NCBI GenBank assembly: GCA_020081605.1
Contig: JAHREC010000009.1
Location: 1-64,000, forward strand
Source of the DNA: Albifimbria verrucaria
Lineage: Eukaryota > Ascomycota > Sordariomycetes > Hypocreales > Stachybotryaceae
Direction of reading: 5' to 3'
DNA length: 64,000 nt
Of the stretch, positions 10,368 to 22,900 are shown in pieces. Position 1 is the stretch's first letter. Every line of letters starts with the position of its first letter. A program made the position numbers and the translations under genes. A model generated the notes under the pieces. That model had not been told where the DNA came from. It ran no database searches and saw nothing but the letters and a program-made list of their open reading frames with translations.

Positions 10368-11183
10368 AGCAATTTAATATCCTGGCTGGTGGTGGATCCT
10401 CGCTTCAGCCTGAGCCACTCAGCACGTGGTGGTGCTGTGGGAAGGAAATGCAATGGCTAGATCCCCTGTCCAACATTTAGATGGATGTGAAGTATACTGA
10501 CAAATATTATGTATATAACTTAGGGGAAAAGGATGTCTGTAGCACGCGGCGGAGAATGACCAATGCTGATTGGTCAATTTTATCATGGCTATCCATCACC
10601 GACAAATCGCCCGAATTTTAATTCTTTCCTAGCTCACTATCCGGTGACATGTTCCTCGTCCTGTCTTACTTGGTGAATCATGCTATTAAGTAACCTTGTT
10701 ATTTTTACTATCGATTTCGTACTGAAAACCACCTTCGAAGGGATATGAGCGACGGATCGTCTAGACCCCGCTTTAGGGGCCCTCCGCCCCAAGTAGGCTG
10801 CCCATAAACAAGCCATCAAATGACTTGGATAGGCCTGGAAGCACGAGATATAACCCCATTGTCCTTGACGAGCATAACGATACTGATAATTGTGTGGAGG
10901 GTGAAGATGATACTGGAGGGAAACACACGGCCGTGGCAGGCAACAAGGTCAAACAAGGGTAATGCTGGGAGTTACCTCTGGATACTCAACCAATAAGCAA
11001 TCCGTCTCTCATACCGTGTCTCTGGTTGTTAGGAAGATAATGGTTTTGACACACCAAGGATAATAGCAAAACCAAGATGAGGGTGGAGGAAATGACAGTT
11101 AAAGGGATATCGACAATGCTCGTGCAATAAGCAACGGAGGGTTTTGCAATGTATCCAAGAACGCTCTGGATTATATTGTGCAA
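10368..11183. other. Intergenic region, no gene seen
   Basis: Short frames only. The 3' ends of two genes do not meet here: the minus-strand gene downstream ends at 11184, and the GT31 promoter lies to the left. I see nothing specific. Confidence 0.45.
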
Positions 11184-14100
11184 TTAATCCTGGATAATCG
11201 ATCCACACCGCTCTACCCATATCTGGTCATTGCTCTTGAACACACATGCAATAAACGATTCGGCGTCTTTGAGAAGGCGCGACAGCTCATTGTGCAATGC
11301 ATCTAAGTCTTTAGCAGGAGCTAGCTTTGACTCGCTATTCCGCGGGCTGTCCCGTTGCTTTTCCACTTGAATCCACCCAATCTCGCGAAGTACCCGGTTA
11401 CTGACCCCTTATGCTCTGTAACATCGTGTCTTTGTTAGTCGTATCACATCACTGTCCTATGATTCCTGGACTTACCAATTTTCTTAGTCATTTCCGAAAT
11501 ACGAAGGATCGTGCCATGATCCTCAGCGCCCCATGGGAAGTCTTTCGGTTGTAGGAACCAAAGCATCCGCGTCACCATATTCGCTGCCAACAGCGATTGT
11601 TCTTTCTGTTTGGTTTTTGGTGCCCCACTAAAACATCGTTCTTTAGGTGCTACTTGGGGTGTGACCGAAGATGAGCTCAGTGTTAAGACCAGCATTAGCA
11701 TCAGGTCGCACATTTTGGTGCCAAGGATTCCTTGCAGGGTATTGTAAGCTTGCTGGTAATGTTCTAGAATTTTATGGTCGTCATCATTCTTTCCAAAAAG
11801 CTTCCGTAGCCTCTCAAAGCCTGCCTGGATCAATGGCGGGACATCCTGGAACGGGATATCGCATTGAAAGTTGATCCGTTGTTTCCTTGGTCGTTTCCGC
11901 AAGGTACTTTCGTGTTTAAAGTCAGCCTCAAGTGCTAATCGCTTTGAGCTGCCGGCCCGAGCCGTGAGCACTTCCGTCGAAAGAACCGAACCCGTTAAGC
12001 GCACGATCCGCCGATGAGTGAGTCTTTGTCGGTGTCGACCTGGCACCCATTCGACGCCACTCGAATGCATAGCAGCTGCGAGGCCATCTATCCATTGGTC
12101 TTTGTGACGACTTCTGGGCGTGTGTGTTGAATGGCGGCCTTTATCGTCGCAAACCAGGTGGAATGGGCTGGCGCGAAGGCGGCGGCAACCATGCTCTCTG
12201 ATCCCTGTAATGCTTCGACTAGTTCCAGTGCAAAGTCTCGCCTGGTTTTGGTTGGTATATCTCGCAAGGAGCCAGAAGCTCCATCCGGCATGACCAAATC
12301 CTGGGGAGGTTCTCTAGTGCCCTGGGCGGGTTCACATGTCAATAAACGAATATCGCCAATATGATCTAGCATGACAGTGAATTTTCATCCTTACCTCCAT
12401 CGAAACGGGTCGTGACAATCTTCCCAAGCTTTCAGTTCTTGACCTGCTCTGATGGAAGGCTCACCTCGACCACTTCGTATACCCCGGTTCAACTTTCTAT
12501 GAAACTGAATGGCCATAAAGTTTGACATCTGAGGGATCCATAGCTCTGCTAGCACTTTTTCTAAGAACCGACTGGCTCCCGATATCCCTTGGATGGACTG
12601 ACCCCTAAGCTCGGAGAACCACAGCTGACTGTGGCGGTTTGCCGCTACGAACGTCCCATAGTGAAATGCAAGCGACGCTACATGCATGAGCATCGGACGG
12701 CCATCCTGTAAGAGAGGCCACTGGCCGATGTGTATGACCCCTTCTCCTTCCCTAAAATCAAGCATCGCCGGGTCGATAAAGGGCCATCCTCCGTGTTGTA
12801 GACTTTCCATTGTTCCGAGTGATCTAAATACCCGTGATGGAAGTATACGAGGATCGCCTGTCAGACAAAAGTTTCCCAGCCTGTCCAGGGCAGCTACAGC
12901 TTCTGACGCTGCGAGCCCCAGACCTCGCGATCCAGCCATGGTAAATCGTCGCTCCATCTCCTCGATGGCTAGCTTAAATGTTCGAGCGAACGCGATAAGA
13001 ACACCAGGGAAAACCGGAGGGAGAAACCGCCGCAGAATCCACGAATACGATTGCTTCTCCTTTAAGAAATATCGCTTCATCTGGACAATGGGCTGTAACA
13101 CGGTAGAGAAACTCTTCTGTCCCTTTATGAGCCGTTGGACGTGTACGGTAACCACTTGTTCGAAGCGATATGAGAACTCTTCCGCCTCGATGGCTTTCTC
13201 GATAAGCAAGGCTTCTCTCTCAAATGGCTTCGACGCACCGGGGTTCTCCGGTGTCAACCGCCCTCGTATCCGATCTAGAAGTCTTGCTTGCTTGGCTCTA
13301 ACCTTGGCCGCGGCTTTGGTGTCGACTTCTGGTACCGTCAGTGCTGCCGTTGCTGAGCCTTGACTTGCGAGAAGGGCATCGGCGCGATGGCGGTACACGG
13401 ACTTTAGCGCGCAGTATCCTTGAAACTCGCCGAAGGATACAACATCAGCACCCTGGTTCGAAAAACTCATGTTGTCCTCTATAATGGCCAGGAGATTGTT
13501 CTTGAGGAAGGCGGGCGGCTTTGGTGATGAAAAATTGCCATATGCCGAGTGGAAGCCCAGCGGATAAAAGGTATAGTCTCGAGAGCTAGCATATTCCCGA
13601 GCCAAACAGTTCCTGTCTGCGAGAAGACAAAAGACCTGGTCTTGGTCCTGGTCTTGACCTCCGCCGGTGGTGCAGTGCAAGTTTGTAGCAACGGCATAGG
13701 ATATACTCGTCAAGTGATCTAAATTGTATTTGTGCTCTAACTCCGTACGAAGTTGGAGCAATCCGGGGCTGAAGTGTTCATCTTGCGATTCCAGCGGGCT
13801 CCTGGATGTTGCGCCATTCGCGGCACCTGCAATCTGCTCATTTGGGCCTTGTACGAAGAGACTTGAGTTATCACGACTGCTTGGCTCAACTGCTTGCTCT
13901 TCCTCCGAATCAACTTCGCTTTCTTCTTCCATATCGCCCTGGTATCTTCGCTCCTCGTCGCTATCCTCATCTTCTTCTTCGTCGTCGTCGTCTTCGTCAT
14001 CATCATCCGGTCGTATGCGAGTTTCCCGCGGGAGATTTTGGACTCCTTCGGTCACTTCCATCTCTATGTTGGCGCCGTAGTCGTATGCATGAAAAGCAGG

Positions 14101-15063
14101 AAGGTTGTCGGACCAGAACGTTTCGTGGGCATACATTTCAACGAAACTGGCCCATCCGTCCATGAAAAATTCCTGGAACATGGTCCACTTATTGTACGTT
14201 ATCTGTTGAGACGATCTACCGCCCAGCTTCCATGCTGCCTCAATTCCTTCGCCAAGCAGTTCGCCACTCGTGAAGACTGATTTGATATAGGACGCGAGCG
14301 CTTCGGCATGGTGTTTGACCATGCCGGTCCCATGCTTGGCTGCGTCACGACGTTTGCGATTGCCGTTCCCGGGTCGTGTGGGTGCATAACGATAAACCAC
14401 TGCTCTCGCGTCGCGGCCACCGCAACACGAAAAGTTCGGTTTGTCAGGTCGAACGATATATTACTGCCTCGTTTCACGCTGTAAGGTGCTTGCCAATGCT
14501 GGAAGGAAATTGTCACGTTATCGAAGAATCGATCGCTACGCCGACTGATCGGCTGCAATGGGGCTCCTCGATGCAAATGAAGTCGAGGTAGAATATTGGA
14601 TAGTAGTTGTCTTTGTCGCTGGCGGGTCGCGAGCCGGCTTTTCGGCTACCATAATCCATGGTGAATGGTCGTTGAAGTATCGAGATCGCTTCAGCACCTT
14701 TGAATTCAGGCGCCCTGGTTTTCGCTATGAATTCATCACCTGAGTATATGCGGCATGTCAGTGTTGTCCCTCTAAATTGGTGGACGGCTCCTTTTCCTTA
14801 CATTTGTAGTGGTAGGTACCTCTTGAGCGATCAATCCTCCATGTGCGTGATTCACGCTCCGCTGTCGCAGATCCATCCTCAGAGCCCACCGCGGACTCCC
14901 TTAAATAGTCATCATCCGCGCTGTCGTGCGATGGGTATGCACTCTGCTCGTGGTCATCATCCTCAAGCTCTGGATTGCCACTACCCGACACAAAACTGGC
15001 TCCCTCCTGGTCAAGAGAACCATCGAGTATGACGCTGTTGGTTTCGAGTTCCCGTGTACTCAT
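11184..15063 (-). CDS. Large hypothetical protein with acidic tract, three introns, frameshifted
   Basis: The start is the ATG at 15063, and about 1,200 residues can be followed. An intron at 14801-14740 gives a good junction, 12394-12314 is a second and 11475-11416 a third. Single-base losses are needed at runs near 14560-14563, 14380-14382, 12115-12117 and 11405-11408. The central 669-codon frame is intact. It holds an Asp/Glu-only tract (plus-strand 13900-14010) preceded by a Trp/Tyr-rich region and followed by helical, Arg/Lys-rich sequence. A Leu-rich C-terminal part ends the protein. I do not recognise a catalytic motif. A long acidic tract plus basic helical regions would suit a nuclear or chromatin-associated protein, but that is inference. 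It lies directly downstream of, and in the same direction as, the DGQHR-motif gene; the spacer is about 390 bp. Confidence 0.7.
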
Positions 15064-15154
15064 GGTGTTGGGTGGGTATTTGCTTGATGGTGGTATTATT
15101 TTAAGGTAACTCACAGAGACTGACCCTAACCCAAGACTTGACGACTACGCAAAT

Positions 15155-15180
15155 CTCGCTACGCCCGGGGCGAAAGGTGT
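15155..15180. repeat. GC-rich palindrome related to the MITE ends
   Basis: CGCCCGGGGCGAAA here closely matches the core of the terminal repeats of the element at 18529-18717. It lies in the spacer upstream of the large acidic-tract gene, so it could be a relic of a related insertion or a regulatory palindrome. Confidence 0.4.
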
Positions 15181-15451
15181 CTCCTACGTGTCAAGCATAT
15201 CGGCTTAGTAAAGAACGCGACCATAAATGAATGAATAGCATTGGCAGTTCCTTTCCTTTTCTTTTTGGCAAAGCAAAATTTAATTGAACCATGTTGACCT
15301 AGCTACACATCCGATTCGTCCACCAGCACTTGACGTGGCGTGTTTCCTGCTGCCCGTCCCAATGCAAGCCAGCTATTAGCCTCAATGACGAGATGGAAAT
15401 CGTGTTCTACCACATTGTATAGGGTAAAGGGTCAAATGTATGAAAGGAGGA

Positions 15452-17931
15452 TTAAGACGCAGCTAATCGGCCTCTCCAACCTGACTTCCTCGCCGGCATG
15501 GGACTAAACGGCAGCGGATTTCGGGAGCTACTAGGTTCGCTCTGGCTTGAGCCTACATCCGTTTGCGTTGGTTTTGGCTGCCGTCGACGCGCATCCTTGC
15601 CATCATCCGGGCCGTCCCGCGCTCTAAGCGGTTGCCCCTTTTCATTCGCCTGACTCTCTCTTTGCTTTTCTGTTTCAGCCACGGATACCTGGTCTGGACC
15701 ATTTTGCGATTCTTCTCCACCATCATCTGAGCGAACCTCCTGATCCCCGATGCCCCATGCTCAGAGGGCACATTGGCAGCTACACTCATGGTGCGCACCG
15801 TTGGATCATCCACTGCTGACTCCCGGGATGCGGCGTCCATCGTCGGTCCCGGCTCATTCGTCTTTGTTTCTTGGCTCCGCTTGAGCATGAGGAGATTGTA
15901 CTCTTTCCCGGTCGATTCTATAATGACGCGATCCGCATCTGCTAGCTTGTTTTGCGACGGCCCGTTCTGATCGTCACGAAGAGCTTGGCGACATCGATCA
16001 GCCACCCATTTTACGATGCATCCGTCGATCGCCGCTGCAAGTTGACCAGAGGCTTCCTTGCTGTTCAATGCAGGGTTTTCAGCCACCTCAGGCACGCGTG
16101 AAGCTAGGGCACATACAGCACGCGTTACGGCTGAGCATCCCTTGAGGCTATTGGCGGGAGATAAACCCAGGCCATCGCCGCCCTTTGAAGCAACTCCACC
16201 ATGGACGAAACTTGGGGCCAAGGGAAGTTTCGACAATATGAAGCAGGTTTTGCCAGAATCTGTCAACAAACCTCTCTGCGTATACGGCGCCGTTGCGGTC
16301 GTTCGGGTCCGGCATGGCCTTCAGATAGCCTTTTGTCACCGGGTGAGTCAATGATTGCTGCCGCCGACGAACAAAATCCAGAATCTCCTGTTCGAGCATG
16401 ATCGACCGCTTATCTGCAAGCCTCATCGCCTTTTCATCCGTGCCGTTCTGTAATCGTTTGATGAAGCCCTTCCTCAGCGGGAGCTTGTTTGCTTTGCGCT
16501 TGTCCGCGACGACTTCCGAGTCGCGATCGATCCACAGAACCACATGGATCATTACCTCCATCATGGTCTGGCATACGTCTTTGGCGTCTCGAGCAGACTG
16601 TGAACATCCGGGAGGCGGAAGCTCGGATTCTCGATGAGAAACTCGTACAATTCCCGATACGCCGCATCGTCCAGTGCAGTGAGAAACCGAGCCGTCCGAC
16701 GTGCACCAGGCCCGACTCGATCACCATCCCCTTCCTTCGGGTCGTTGTAGAATAACTTTCGTATCGCGCTCGCTGTCACATTCTTTTCGCCTGCCGCCAA
16801 TACGTACACCATCTTTTTCCAGTCCGAACCGCGAACGTATTTGGTAGCATCTCCTGGCAATTCCTTGAGCTTCTTCCCGACGGCATCGGTTATTGTAAAG
16901 CAATACTAGAGTCTCTCAGCCTTGTCCATACTTCGAGCCTGCCGATGTTATCGGGCGGGTATTCATGTAAACACAACTTACTGCATCAAATCTTCTGCTA
17001 GCTAATTGCTCCCACTTAGATATATTAAAGGTGTCTTTTCCGACCGTGGTACTGCAGTAGCTTGTAATCTTAGACGCCCAGCTCTTGTTGTTCCATAAAG
17101 TGCCTAGTCGGCCGGTGGGAAAATTCGGGTTTCCACCGAGACGCAACAAGTCAAGCATTTGGGCTTCAACTTCGCTTTTCTTCCCATGAAACAAACTCTC
17201 GTCTTGCTTGGACGCCATGACAAGCTGCATCCAGATCTGACCATGGCTGTCTGGGAGCAACAGGTCGCTGCGGTTGACTCGCAGTTGAAGGTTGAGCTTG
17301 GGTGGAAGCGCGTCTAGTATCTGATTTAATCATCTTGCTTCTTGAGAACCTGACTTGGTTTTGCCCCTGTTATTTTGGGGCGTGGAGGTCGACTTACCTT
17401 TGTCGTAAATTATGCCGGTCCACCAGAGCTCCGTGTCTGGCAACTTCTTGCGTTTCACTAGCCTTCGCAAAGCTGCCACTCGGTGTTGACCATCCATAAT
17501 CTCGAGTGGCTCCTGATTGATGTCCAGCCAACCATCAAGGTCGCGTAATTCTTGTCCGTCATCTTGTGAAGTTGAGTCTTTTGCTGTTGCTCCTTTATGT
17601 ACTTCTGCATGGCTTGTGACGTACACGACACCAAGATGTAGTTCTCCTCGCTAGTTCGTGCTAAATTCTGCTCAAACACTTCATCGAGATCAATGACATG
17701 TTTGTCATCAACCTGACGGTTCTCTCCATTTTCCCATTCAGGCGTGAGGGCCTCGAATGGTATCTTGGCCACCATGAGCTGGTAAGGCTTCGCTTGACGT
17801 CGGATTGTTTGGGTTTCATGAAATGCTTGACTGAGTACGCCACCGCCTTTATCACGCTTACTCCTCGCGCCTTCTTTTGTTGTTATCTTTTCCCCATGAA
17901 CTTCGGACGAATTGGCTTTTCTCTTCGTCAT
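15452..17931 (-). CDS. ParB/DGQHR-like domain protein, two introns, frameshifted
   Basis: The ATG at 17931 opens a basic N-terminus. The hallmark EPLEIMDGQHRVAALRRL follows at about residues 140-157; a DGQHR/ExxDGxHR core typifies ParB-like N-terminal nuclease/NTPase folds. A domain with conserved-looking Trp and DSHGQIWMQ segments comes next, and the C-terminus is Ser/Arg/Lys-rich and probably disordered. Introns 17397-17314 (G|AC junction) and 16981-16906 (phase 0) both follow GTAAGT...TAG and join cleanly. At least four single-base frame changes are needed, near 17565, 16589, 16218 and 15690, most fixed by one base in a doublet or longer run. The introns show this is a eukaryotic gene, not contamination. 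Enzyme activity, if any, is unknown. It is co-directional with the acidic-tract gene and probably functionally linked to it (inference). Confidence 0.7.
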
Positions 17932-18528
17932 TTCTGATGTCCTTTGCGCTCACAGGCTCAGTGTCAATGATGCTGAAGTTATATGATGAGTGTATAGGGT
18001 AGGGTGGTGTCGGGTAACAACTCGGGGAAGAGTTTCGGCGACAGGATGCATAAAAATGGAAAATAGAGTACTCTGCATGACCTTGGCCCTGGTTACAAAG
18101 CCGCAGGGTGTCTGAGGGCGCCACCAGCATATACCTTGTTCATGCGAATGTGGCTGAATAGGCATCAAGCTAATGTCTCTCCCCGTTGCAAGCCCTGCTG
18201 AAAAAGGCGCGACTGTACTGCTGACGCGCGTTTTAAATACGAAACAAAAGGGGGAGAAAAGAAAAAGCAAAGTGAAAACAACAAACACGGTCATAAATAG
18301 AAGACATTAAGTACAAAGAGGCGAAGGCTGCTCTTCACTCCACTTCTGTTTATTTCATCTTTAGGCACACAAGAATAGTCCACCAAGTGACTTCCTCCAG
18401 GCGAGATCCTCGACAAATGCTTTAATATTAATATTAAGTGCGAATCCAGGAAACTTGCACTGATGGAAACTGCGGGTACGATTTCGTCGCTATTCATAGT
18501 GTGTTCGGGACCTTGCCATCGGAAAGAC
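17932..18528. other. Upstream region of the DGQHR-like gene
   Basis: No gene is supported. Presumably it carries the promoter of the minus-strand gene. Short frames on both strands have no family likeness. Confidence 0.4.
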
Positions 18529-18717
18529 TAACTACCATATTTCGCTCCCGGGGCGAAACTGATTCATTTACTATGGTTCCGAACCAGGACATCTGACATG
18601 CAATAAATAAATCGGTTTGGCAGGGTGAAACACATACGACTGTTTGTAGGGAATTGGTTGGAGTTTGGTAGAAGGGCCCGTATGTCAGTTTCGCCCCGGG
18701 GTGAAATATGGTAGTTA
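18529..18717. mobile_element. MITE-like element with terminal inverted repeats and TA duplication
   Basis: A 185-bp segment (18531-18715) is bounded by inverted repeats of about 30 bp with a few mismatches. They start with ACTACCATATTTC and contain CCGGGGCGAAACTGA. TA dinucleotides sit directly outside both ends (18529-18530 and 18716-18717), fitting a TA target-site duplication of the Tc1/mariner kind. There is no coding capacity. A non-autonomous DNA transposon is the simplest reading. Confidence 0.75.
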
Positions 18718-18777
18718 GTTCCACCATCAGTGGCACTCAGTTGTTGCATGTCGTTCTATTAGAGTAGACCCCACTTA

Positions 18778-18803
18778 TTTTCGCCCCTGGGGCCAAAATT
18801 CAC
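18778..18803. repeat. Second GC-rich palindrome related to the MITE ends
   Basis: TTTTCGCCCCTGGGGCCAAAA is a near-perfect palindrome sharing the CGCCCC/GGGGCG core with the element just upstream and with 15155-15180. Confidence 0.45.
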
Positions 18804-18835
18804 CTGATGCATTACGGCCCGCCCCTACGCCCCAT

Positions 18836-18915
18836 TATTATTATTATTATTATTATTAGTAGTAGTAGTAGTAGTTGTCGTAATTTAGTAGTAGTGGCAG
18901 ACACATTCACGTATG

Positions 18916-18984
<69 letters not shown>

Positions 18985-18985
18985 T
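18836..18985. repeat. Compound microsatellite (TTA)n-(TAG)n-(CA)n
   Basis: A run of TTA triplets is followed by TAG triplets and then a long CA tract with CATACA interruptions. It marks the edge of the AT-rich block. Confidence 0.95.
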
Positions 18986-19019
18986 TAACCCTATACCCAA
19001 GCACGGAATACTCCTCTAC

Positions 19020-21725
19020 AATAACCTTTATTTTATTTAATCTATTTATAATTTATAATTAATAAAACCACTATTTATTAATCCTAGCCTACCTGCCTAT
19101 ATATATATATATACTCTTACCTTAGTTTATATATTATATATAATTAAATATTTAATATTAAAACCTTAATTTAATCTCCCTTACTCCCTACTATTTATTC
19201 TATCTATTCTATTCTACTTTCTTTTTATCCTTCCTTCCTTTTAATATAATTTATTATTATAATTTAATATTTTTTTTTTTTTTTTTTAAATTAATTAGCT
19301 TTAACTTTTTATAGGAATCCTTTTTATTAAATAATTAAAATCTAAGGTATATAATTTATTTATCTAAACCTAAATCCCTATATTATATATTCCTAATCTA
19401 TTCTATATATTCTAATTAACCTTAACCCTATATATCTTTTTCCCTTTTTTATTAAAAATATTCTATTTTATTATAGCTAGGATAATTATAGATAATAATA
19501 TAGAGTTTCTCTTAGGTCTTAGATTCTTATTAATACCTAAGTAAAAATAATTAAATATTTTTATAATATTATAGCTATCTATAATAATAAGGGGTATATA
19601 CTATATACTATATATAAAAATATAAATATTATTAATATTATATAACTATAGTATTTCTATAGAGACCTACTCTAGCCTTTAATCCCTTATAAATTATATA
19701 TTTATAATATTTATAGTTATATTATTATTTAGATTTATATAGATATTAATAGGGTTTTAGCCCCTTATTATAAATAATATATAAAACTAATTAACTGCCT
19801 ATAATTATTTTTATATAGCTAAGGATTAAGCTATTTCCTTAATTATAAATAGTTTTTTAAGGGGCCTTAGTTCTTTAGGCCCTTAAAATAACCTAAAATA
19901 TAATAATTAATCTTTTAATAATAATAATAATAAGCTTTTTTCTTAGGTTAAGTCTATTCTATTACTAGGGTATTATTTAATAATATAATATATAATAAGT
20001 ATTTAGCTTCTAAAGACTTTTAGAAAAAAAGTAAGCTTTCTTTATATTTAAAGGTAGCTTATTTAATTTTCTTTTATTATCTTAAGGTACTTTTTATTAT
20101 TATTTAATAAAGGCTATTATACTCTCCTAAGTATTTAATAATTAAAGTATATATAAGAGAATCTTATAATAAAAAGCCTTATTAAAGTATATTAAAAGAA
20201 AAATCCTTTTTATTTTTTTTTAATTCTAGGAAATATTTCTCTAAAGAATTAAAAAAATATAAAACTCTTTTAAAGATTAATAATATAATTATTTTACCTT
20301 ATATAGCTACTTAGCTATATAAAGTTTATAATAAATAATATCCTTTAGAATAATAAAAGTCTATTCCTTAAAAGCTTTTTAATCCTTATTTAGGTTTTTA
20401 GCTTTATTCTTTTATTATTCTTTTAGATATTAATTTTATTTTATTTTATACCCCTTATTTATATAATTAAGGATAAAAGGATTTTTAATAATTTTTTTAT
20501 ATTTTTATAGCTTATCCCTAAAGGTATAATATAGATTATTAAGCTAATTATTATATTATTTTAATATAAAAAAAGGTTTAAGATAAATAGATTCTAAATT
20601 TTTATTTTTATATTATAATTATTTTTTAATAAAAAGCTAGATTCTTATTATTATTTTATAATATATTTATTATTAATATAATATATTAATTTACCTAGCT
20701 TTTTTAATAACTCTTACTCTCTTTCTTAAAAATATAATAGCTTTTTATTTATTAAACCTTATTTATAGTTAATATATATTTAATTAAAAATTATTTATAA
20801 ATAGTATAATTATAAGAGTATTAATATTATTAATAATATTTATAATAAATCTAGAGATAAAAGTATCTTCCTTAGTATTTATTAAGGGTTCCCCTTTATT
20901 TAAGCCTTTATTTATTAAGCTTTTAATATTATTTTTCTCCTAGGTAATTATAGGTAGAAGTTAAAAAATTATTATAAAATATTATAGGGTTTAAAGTAGT
21001 TAAGTAGGAGAAGATAGTATTAATATATTATAAGACTTTAATTTATTAAACCTTATTATATAAGGTTAGTAAGTTATTAATTAAAGGGTAGTATTCCTAG
21101 AGAATTATATAGTATAATAACCTAAAATACTCTATCTTTACTTTTTCTATAATATTTTATTTTTATAATTATTAGCTTTTTCTTTTAATATACTTTTTTA
21201 TTATTAAAATTTATTTTTAATTTTATTTAATTTATTTAATTTAGATTTTAAATAATTATTATAAATATAATTTTATATTAATCTTAATAAAAATGTATTT
21301 ATTTAATATTTTAAATAATAGCTTTTAAATAATATAAATTTTATATATTTTATTATAATATAATCTAAAAACCCTTAATATTATTTTATAAAAACTATAG
21401 ATAATATTTTTATTAATATATTTTAGATTATAATATAATTTTAAAAACTATTAAGTTTATAATATAAGTTATATATAATAGATTTAAATATTCTATAAAA
21501 AAATTATTAATAGCCTATTAATATTTCCTATTATTATAAGAGATAAAATTAAATAATTTAATTAAATATTCTCTCTTTTAGCTATATAATTTAATAATAA
21601 TAATTATTAAACTATATAACTAAAAAAAAAAAAACTTAATTAAATTATCTAACTTTTATTCCTTTTTTAAGCATTTATTTAGTTAATTTATATAAAGTAT
21701 ATTTAATATAACTATAATAATTTAA
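19020..21725. repeat. AT-rich block, probably RIP-degraded repeats
   Basis: About 2.7 kb made almost entirely of A and T, dense in TAT/TTA/ATA words with very few CpA or CpG dinucleotides. No frame longer than a few dozen codons survives. Edges are sharp: normal composition resumes at about 21730. This is the expected product of repeated RIP on transposons, but no element family can be read from what is left. No genes. Confidence 0.85.
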
Positions 21726-22247
21726 ATATGCCTAATGCAGCGCGTATTTATCATTCAAACCGCGTATGCATTTTTGCGCCGGTTTAATAGTTATCCCATC
21801 CGACCGAACATATCGTCCAGTACTGCAATAAGTTGCAATTGTAGCATAATCCACTTCAGTAGTACTTATTACATCACAAACGACATCATTATCCGACAAC
21901 TATGTCATCTAGTGCATATCGTTTTCTGATTCGGCCTTATGCTTCTCGTTAGAAATATCTGGGGAACCACTCTTCTTACGACCGTGTGATGTATTTCCTT
22001 CCATCCTGCACTACATATGTACAAAGCCATTGGACGCACTCCTAGCTAAGTTCCCCACATTCCGAGGCTGTCAATATTTGCTGCCTATTTTGCAAATTGA
22101 ACGTCATGGATGACGTCTAGATGAACACGAACAGTCCAGATAGGCCTACAACAAACTATAAATACTGAGGCGCAGGTCATGGAAGGACAGTCTGTTTATT
22201 TTTTCAACACACTCTCAATTTGAGAAATATTTGAATTACTCTTTACT
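21726..22247. other. Promoter-side region of the hydrophilic protein gene
   Basis: Composition returns to normal. The only clear signal is a TATA box at 22157-22164. No coding region. Confidence 0.5.
22157..22164 (+). promoter_or_regulatory. TATA box of the gene at 22248
   Basis: TATAAATA lies 91 bases before the start codon, a usual spacing for fungal core promoters. Confidence 0.55.
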
Positions 22248-22900
22248 ATGGCTCCAACGGACTCCGCCCATACCTTTCACTCTGGCACAGGCGAGTTCCA
22301 CGCTAGAGTCCCCCTTCAAAGCCCCAAGTCAGTAAATGGGTAGGTACCTTCTCTTACAGGTCGTATAGTGAAATTATATATATCCAATATTGATATAATT
22401 CCATACAGCACAAGCCTGGCAATGAGATAGGCAATGATGCAGTGCGAGAGTTCCACGCTGAGGTTCATTCCAAAGGAGAGGCGCCCGCGGAGAATACTTA
22501 TATCCCGAATCCTATTGGTGAATTTCCGAATCAAGAATCAAGCTCCGATATTGATTCATTCGGCTACGAAAAACCGCCCGAATTGCCCGGGGCTACCTCG
22601 AAGGAGGTTCACACTGGACTCGGTTTACCTCTTCAAGGGCAAGAGAGCCGAGAGGTGAATTCCCAGCTTCCTGGGAAAAAGAGTTCGGATAAGCGAGACC
22701 ATCCGAGGAAACGGACCAAGGAAAGGACAGGGCTGGTCGGGATTGGAGCGGAGCCAAGGAAAGACCCTGTTAGAAGTAGGGGTCTGGATTTGCCGGAAGG
22801 AGTTGAAAAGGGATCCCGTGGAAAACACACTGCAGAGTGGCCTGGCGCAGAGGAGAGAGTGCCAGCAACGGCTGATGAAGTTGCTTCTGAAATGCCCTGA
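22248..22900 (+). CDS. Conserved hydrophilic fungal protein of unknown function
   Basis: Two exons: 22248-22331 (28 codons) and 22409-22900. The intron runs GTAAAT to ACAG in phase 0, giving 191 residues. The N-terminus is MAPTDSAHTFHSGTGEFHAR; exon 2 opens with KPGNEIGNDAVREFHAEV. The two GEFHA/REFHA stretches are internal echoes of one another. The rest is strongly hydrophilic, rich in Pro, Glu, Lys and Arg, without signal peptide or membrane segment. The pattern matches small conserved ascomycete proteins of unknown role, possibly disordered. The intact frame and good splice sites make it one of the healthiest genes in the window. Confidence 0.8.

Noticed and set aside
13724..14080. Ser-rich plus-strand frame
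   Set aside because: It mirrors the GAT/GAA-rich acidic tract of the minus-strand gene; codon bias explains the open frame.
15452..17931. Bacterial contamination as the source of the DGQHR gene
   Set aside because: Two well-formed spliceosomal introns interrupt it.
18807..19040. Frames with Ile and His-Thr repeats
   Set aside because: They are produced by the TTA and CA microsatellites.
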